From positions 1,515,719-1,579,718 of the forward strand of contig NMRA01000019.1 of the NCBI GenBank assembly GCA_002633005.1: a stretch of 64,000 nucleotides of DNA. Direction: 5' to 3'. Source of the DNA: Phoronis australis. Its lineage: Eukaryota > Phoronida > Phoronidae. The notes under the pieces are model-generated. The model searched no databases, had not been told where the DNA came from, and saw only the letters and a program-made list of their open reading frames with translations. Position numbers and translations under genes: made by a program. Positions 61,084 to 64,000 of the stretch are shown piece after piece; the first letter of the stretch is position 1, and every line of letters starts with the position of its first letter.

Positions 61084-62251
61084 ATGGCGGACGATGTCGA
61101 TGGGCCTTCATGTTCCTTTAGAGTTTATTCTTCAAAAAATCACAAAAGCTGTGTGCTTTAGTGAGTCATGTCAAAGACACCACTGAACATTTGAGATACA
61201 AGAAACTACTTCACAAAGCAAGGCCTGTTCCAGAGTACGGACTCGTACTACCCAGAGTCGGTGAATTTCTGACTGAACAGGACCAGTCATGGAAGAGTCA
61301 GGTAATGCTGGATGTTACCACTCTGCTCCTCTCCTCCTGAACGTAGCACCCTTGTCAAATTCTACCGGCATTTCTGTTTCGAGATATGACTTTAGTGAAA
61401 GTCAGAATGGAAAGGATCTCTGTGATCGCAAGATCGCTCCACTCAAACAACATGCAAAGTACTTTGTAGCCGAAAGTAATAATATCATAAACTTTCTGGA
61501 TTTGAAAGAAGCACTACTTTCCAGTGGCCGTGTGAAGGGATGTTATGTGTATGCATTTTCAGTCAATGCAACAAAGTCTTTTCCAAAATACTCAGTTCCT
61601 GGTATAAGGACATTCCCAAATTCCCACTATTCCATCCAAGGAATTCACGTGTGGAAATCATTCCATGTAGATGACGGTAAGTTCTTACAAATACTGAGAA
61701 AATGGGAAACCTATTTCTCTAAATTACACTAACATCTCTAGACATGGCGGATTTTCAACACCAAGACTTAAGGTTGGAATTGTATCTAGTGAAGAGCCTC
61801 AACAAAAGTTCCCTTGTACCCAGCAAGGTTACTCGAAATTTTTTGCTACAGACGCAGAACTAGGTCGGCATTTGGATGTGGGTAACCACACTGAACACGT
61901 ATGACCACATCGCACGACAGTCGTCAGAAATGCTTTTAGATGCAAGAACCCGGAGCGTCATTTGAGGCAGCCTCAGAGTACAATGTGGATGAGACGAATG
62001 CTGAAGCAATAGGTTAGGCATTGAAAAAAGGTAAAAGGTCAACAAGATTTTCATCAAAGGTTAAGAACTTTCTGACGAACATATTCGATGAAGGAGAAAG
62101 TCAGGTAAAAACTTTCACCCTCGGAAGTGCCAAAATGCCGGGAGAAAACATTACGCCGAGAACCCACTGTGAAAGTGTAAATTTACCTGTGATGTTAAGT
62201 GAATCGCAGATTGGTGGATTTTTTCGAGGTTGTCTGCAGCAATGTTTATGA
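61084..62251 (+). pseudogene. Transposon-borne copy of an uncharacterised GKD-x-CDR protein family
   Basis: Three decayed blocks lie in order. (1) ATG at 61084: MADDVDGPSCSFRVYSSKNH, changing frame into SHVKDTTEHLRYKKLL and PEYGLVLPRVGEFLTEQDQS. (2) 61289-61732: VSRYDFSESQNGKDLCDRKI, then APLKQHAKYFVAESNNII, SSGRVKGCY and YSIQGIHVWKSFHVDDGK. (3) 62021-62251: TRFSSKVKNFLTNIFDEGES and ending SESQIGGFF. I recall proteins with exactly this series (an E-x-Q-x-GKD-x-CDR-x-I motif, a GI-x-VWK motif, and a C-terminal KV-x-x-FL...F-x-GE...Q-x-x-x-FF block) as abundant unnamed predictions in corals, Hydra, fish and marine invertebrates. Frame breaks make this copy dead. Placement between inverted repeats suggests the family is transposon-encoded; catalytic residues cannot be named. 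Confidence 0.65.
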
Positions 62252-62773
62252 CGATGCTATTTCTGCTGAAGATGCTGTTATGTTTACTGAATGAAGTGAT
62301 AAATGAGCTCAACGTTTAGCCTAGTTTTGTAGCATACCAGTCAAAGATGTGTGATATATGAAGTCGAGACCGTTACTTCTGTTTACTTCATGTCTGTCAT
62401 GAAGTAGTCATTAATAAAATTGTCTTTCGCGAATTATTTTCTATTAACTGTGAATGTGTACCTTTTTATACCACTGATGATCACACTGGCAGAAATATTC
62501 AGCGTTAGGGTGCCCGGTGTGTGTGGGGGGAACACCAGATTTCTGGCGACTGGTGGCGACTAAAATTTGTAGCAACCAGCAGGGACATTACAATATGAAC
62601 CCAAAGTTACAATGACTATTGACAAGTTGAAGGATTTTTTGCACTGAACACTAGGGGCCGGGGCATATCCACCTTGGGTGGCTTCCTTTGCCTGTGGCAC
62701 GAACAAGGCAGATAGAAAACAAGGCAGGGGTGAGTTCAGTAACACTAGAACCTCTCTAAAATTTATCCAAAAC

Positions 62774-62846
62774 CACGTGTTCTCATTTAAAATACACGGC
62801 AACATCTCGCGAAGTCTTGAATTATAGCAAGGTCCTCGTGTTACTG
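62774..62846 (-). repeat. Dispersed repeat core, copy 5
   Basis: Matches 10184-10270 (CACGTGTTCTCATTTAAA, ACACGGCAACATCTCG, CGAAGTCTTG and AGGTCCTCGTGTTACTG). Its minus-strand frame reads LREMLPCILNENTWF, parallel to LREILPCNLNENT at the 10.2-kb copy. Confidence 0.65.
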
Positions 62847-63640
62847 CTCTTATTCTAGATGCGTCTTCAGTCTCCACGTAAACAAAAGCAGCGCCATCTA
62901 TCATTTAGAAGCACGCATGCCAGTTGATTTACGTACACATTTTTGTAATAAGTATTAATCATCAATGCCGTTTTCATAGAATGGTAATTAATAATGCTGT
63001 CTGCCTTTTCTCCAAAATACAAAGTTTTTATTTCGTGTTTCGCAAGCTTATTATATGTTCCAAGAGCCCCCTATTGGCAGCAGAGGCAACTGAGAACATG
63101 CAAAAGGACGAAGTGCAGTTCGTATAATGCTTCGTACGCAAAAACTACATTAGAGGCAAGATTTTTTATTTTAGATTATAAACAGGTTAGGAATGACCTA
63201 ACAAATTATTATAAAGTCAATTTCAGGAAAGGTGCGTTATGGCTGCTACAGAGTGTCAAATGTGGCCGAAAATGGCTTCAGTGAAAACCTGAAAAATAAC
63301 CGTTTTTGCCTCACAAATTCAAAACGTATAAATTTAAAAATGGATTTTGAAAGTTATGCCATTACATTATTCAGCCATTGCCCTTTCAATTCGTATTATT
63401 CATTTGTTTTGACCGTATCATACATGCTAGTAAAATGCATTCAAACATGCCTACTTCGACGCCCAATTTTGTTGCAAAATGGAGGTACAGGTCATAAAAA
63501 GAAAAATAATGAATGAAAATTCTTAAAAATTGAGGTTTTTCTACTTCTCAACAAATCAAACTTATGTGCTAAGTTTCAAAAAAATCGGTGATTTTGGGTA
63601 TAGACTCTACCTGTTGGTTTTTATATGGAGTCACTCTTAA

Positions 63641-64000
63641 CCCTTTAAAGCTATCCTTCAGTGGTGATACATTTACTTTTAGAACTTCCTACTGTGATTA
63701 TTATTTTACAACATCAGTTTGACTTCAAAAACGAATTCACCTACACGTATTGATTGACGGAATTCAGGGACATAAATGCCAAGATCAATAATTTTCTGAG
63801 ATCAGCCTCAGGGTGGAATTGAATGTGGAACCCCTGCAGTCTGAGTATAACTCTGAGCTGACGGAGCTAAACCCTACTCATTAAATGTCAGAGTATACTA
63901 AACATATTTCATTGATAAAGTCTGTGGTCTTTATTTCAGCAGAAGTCTGGCTGACAACAGCCAGACTTGGTAATTTGTAACAGAATTGCCAAATTACAAT
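63641..64000. other. Intron tail with small hairpins
   Basis: AAGTCTGGCTG (63943-63953) and CAGCCAGACTT (63958-63968) form a perfect 11-bp stem with an ACAA loop. AGTATAACTCTGA and TCAGAGTATACT (about 63846-63896) form another imperfect one. No HAUS1 exon is recognised. Confidence 0.5.

Larger units (their letters stand above)
60154..63640. mobile_element. 3.48-kb TTAA-flanked inverted-repeat DNA transposon, decayed
   Basis: TTAA at 60154-60157 and at 63637-63640 flank termini GAGGCAGTCCATATAAAAAC (left) and GAGTGACTCCATATAAAAAC (right, reverse complement). About 19 of the first 22 bases match. A GTCTATAC block lies inside both ends. TTAA target sites are used by piggyBac and Kolobok superfamilies; the GAG terminus is unlike piggyBac CC termini. 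Inside lies decayed plus-strand coding sequence (61084-62251). The element sits in the last visible HAUS1 intron, in sense orientation. A copy of the dispersed repeat core (62774-62846) lies within it, probably as a nested insertion. Confidence 0.75.

Overview
This is a eukaryotic, AT-rich, gene-poor stretch of a marine invertebrate genome. Introns are long, minisatellites and transposon debris are abundant, and there are assembly gaps (273 Ns at 25630-25902; single Ns at 17119 and 36075). Almost all long open frames are shadows of repeats or chance. I recognise two host genes, both on the plus strand, a neurotrophin and HAUS1. Together with the type of multicopy transposon-like proteins present, they suggest a non-vertebrate bilaterian, most likely a deuterostome such as a hemichordate, cephalochordate or echinoderm. 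The species cannot be settled from the sequence alone.

Layout. 1-12.1 kb: no gene recognised; small hairpins, degenerate repeats and tRNA-like debris. 12.1-12.4 kb: a 270-bp imperfect palindrome (MITE/foldback-like). 15.2-17.5 kb: two AGT/AGC trinucleotide clusters with higher-order 69-bp and 24-bp periods. 20.7-23.4 kb, minus strand: a broken copy of a large multicopy invertebrate protein family, followed by a 146-bp duplication. 27.6-29.7 kb: a two-exon neurotrophin-family gene. Its splice phases match, and it shows a hydrophobic signal segment, a dibasic RFKR processing site and all six cystine-knot cysteines. 30-47 kb: no recognised gene; a CA repeat next to a near-perfect palindrome (40.07 kb), an 11-codon repeat (40.7 kb), and two neighbouring seven-copy minisatellites of 38 and 37 bp (43.2-44.3 kb). 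49.15 kb to beyond the right edge: HAUS1 (augmin subunit 1), with six coding exons visible (225 codons) and the C-terminal exon(s) outside the window.

The HAUS1 introns hold most of the mobile DNA: a 35-copy 20-bp minisatellite, a 5'-truncated minus-strand LINE ending in a triplet tail, diverged repeat modules around 50.3, 55.2 and 57.3 kb, a 3 x 65-bp array, and a 3.48-kb TTAA-flanked inverted-repeat transposon (60158-63636). That transposon carries decayed coding sequence of an uncharacterised, widely distributed animal protein family. A 26-bp tandem duplication has also copied the splice acceptor of HAUS1 exon 6.

The two host genes have unrelated roles: extracellular neurotrophic signalling, and branching microtubule nucleation in the spindle. 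They are simply syntenic neighbours. The best leads for something new are the TTAA transposon as an explanation of its orphan protein family, the divergent neurotrophin, the five-copy dispersed repeat core, and the long palindromes.
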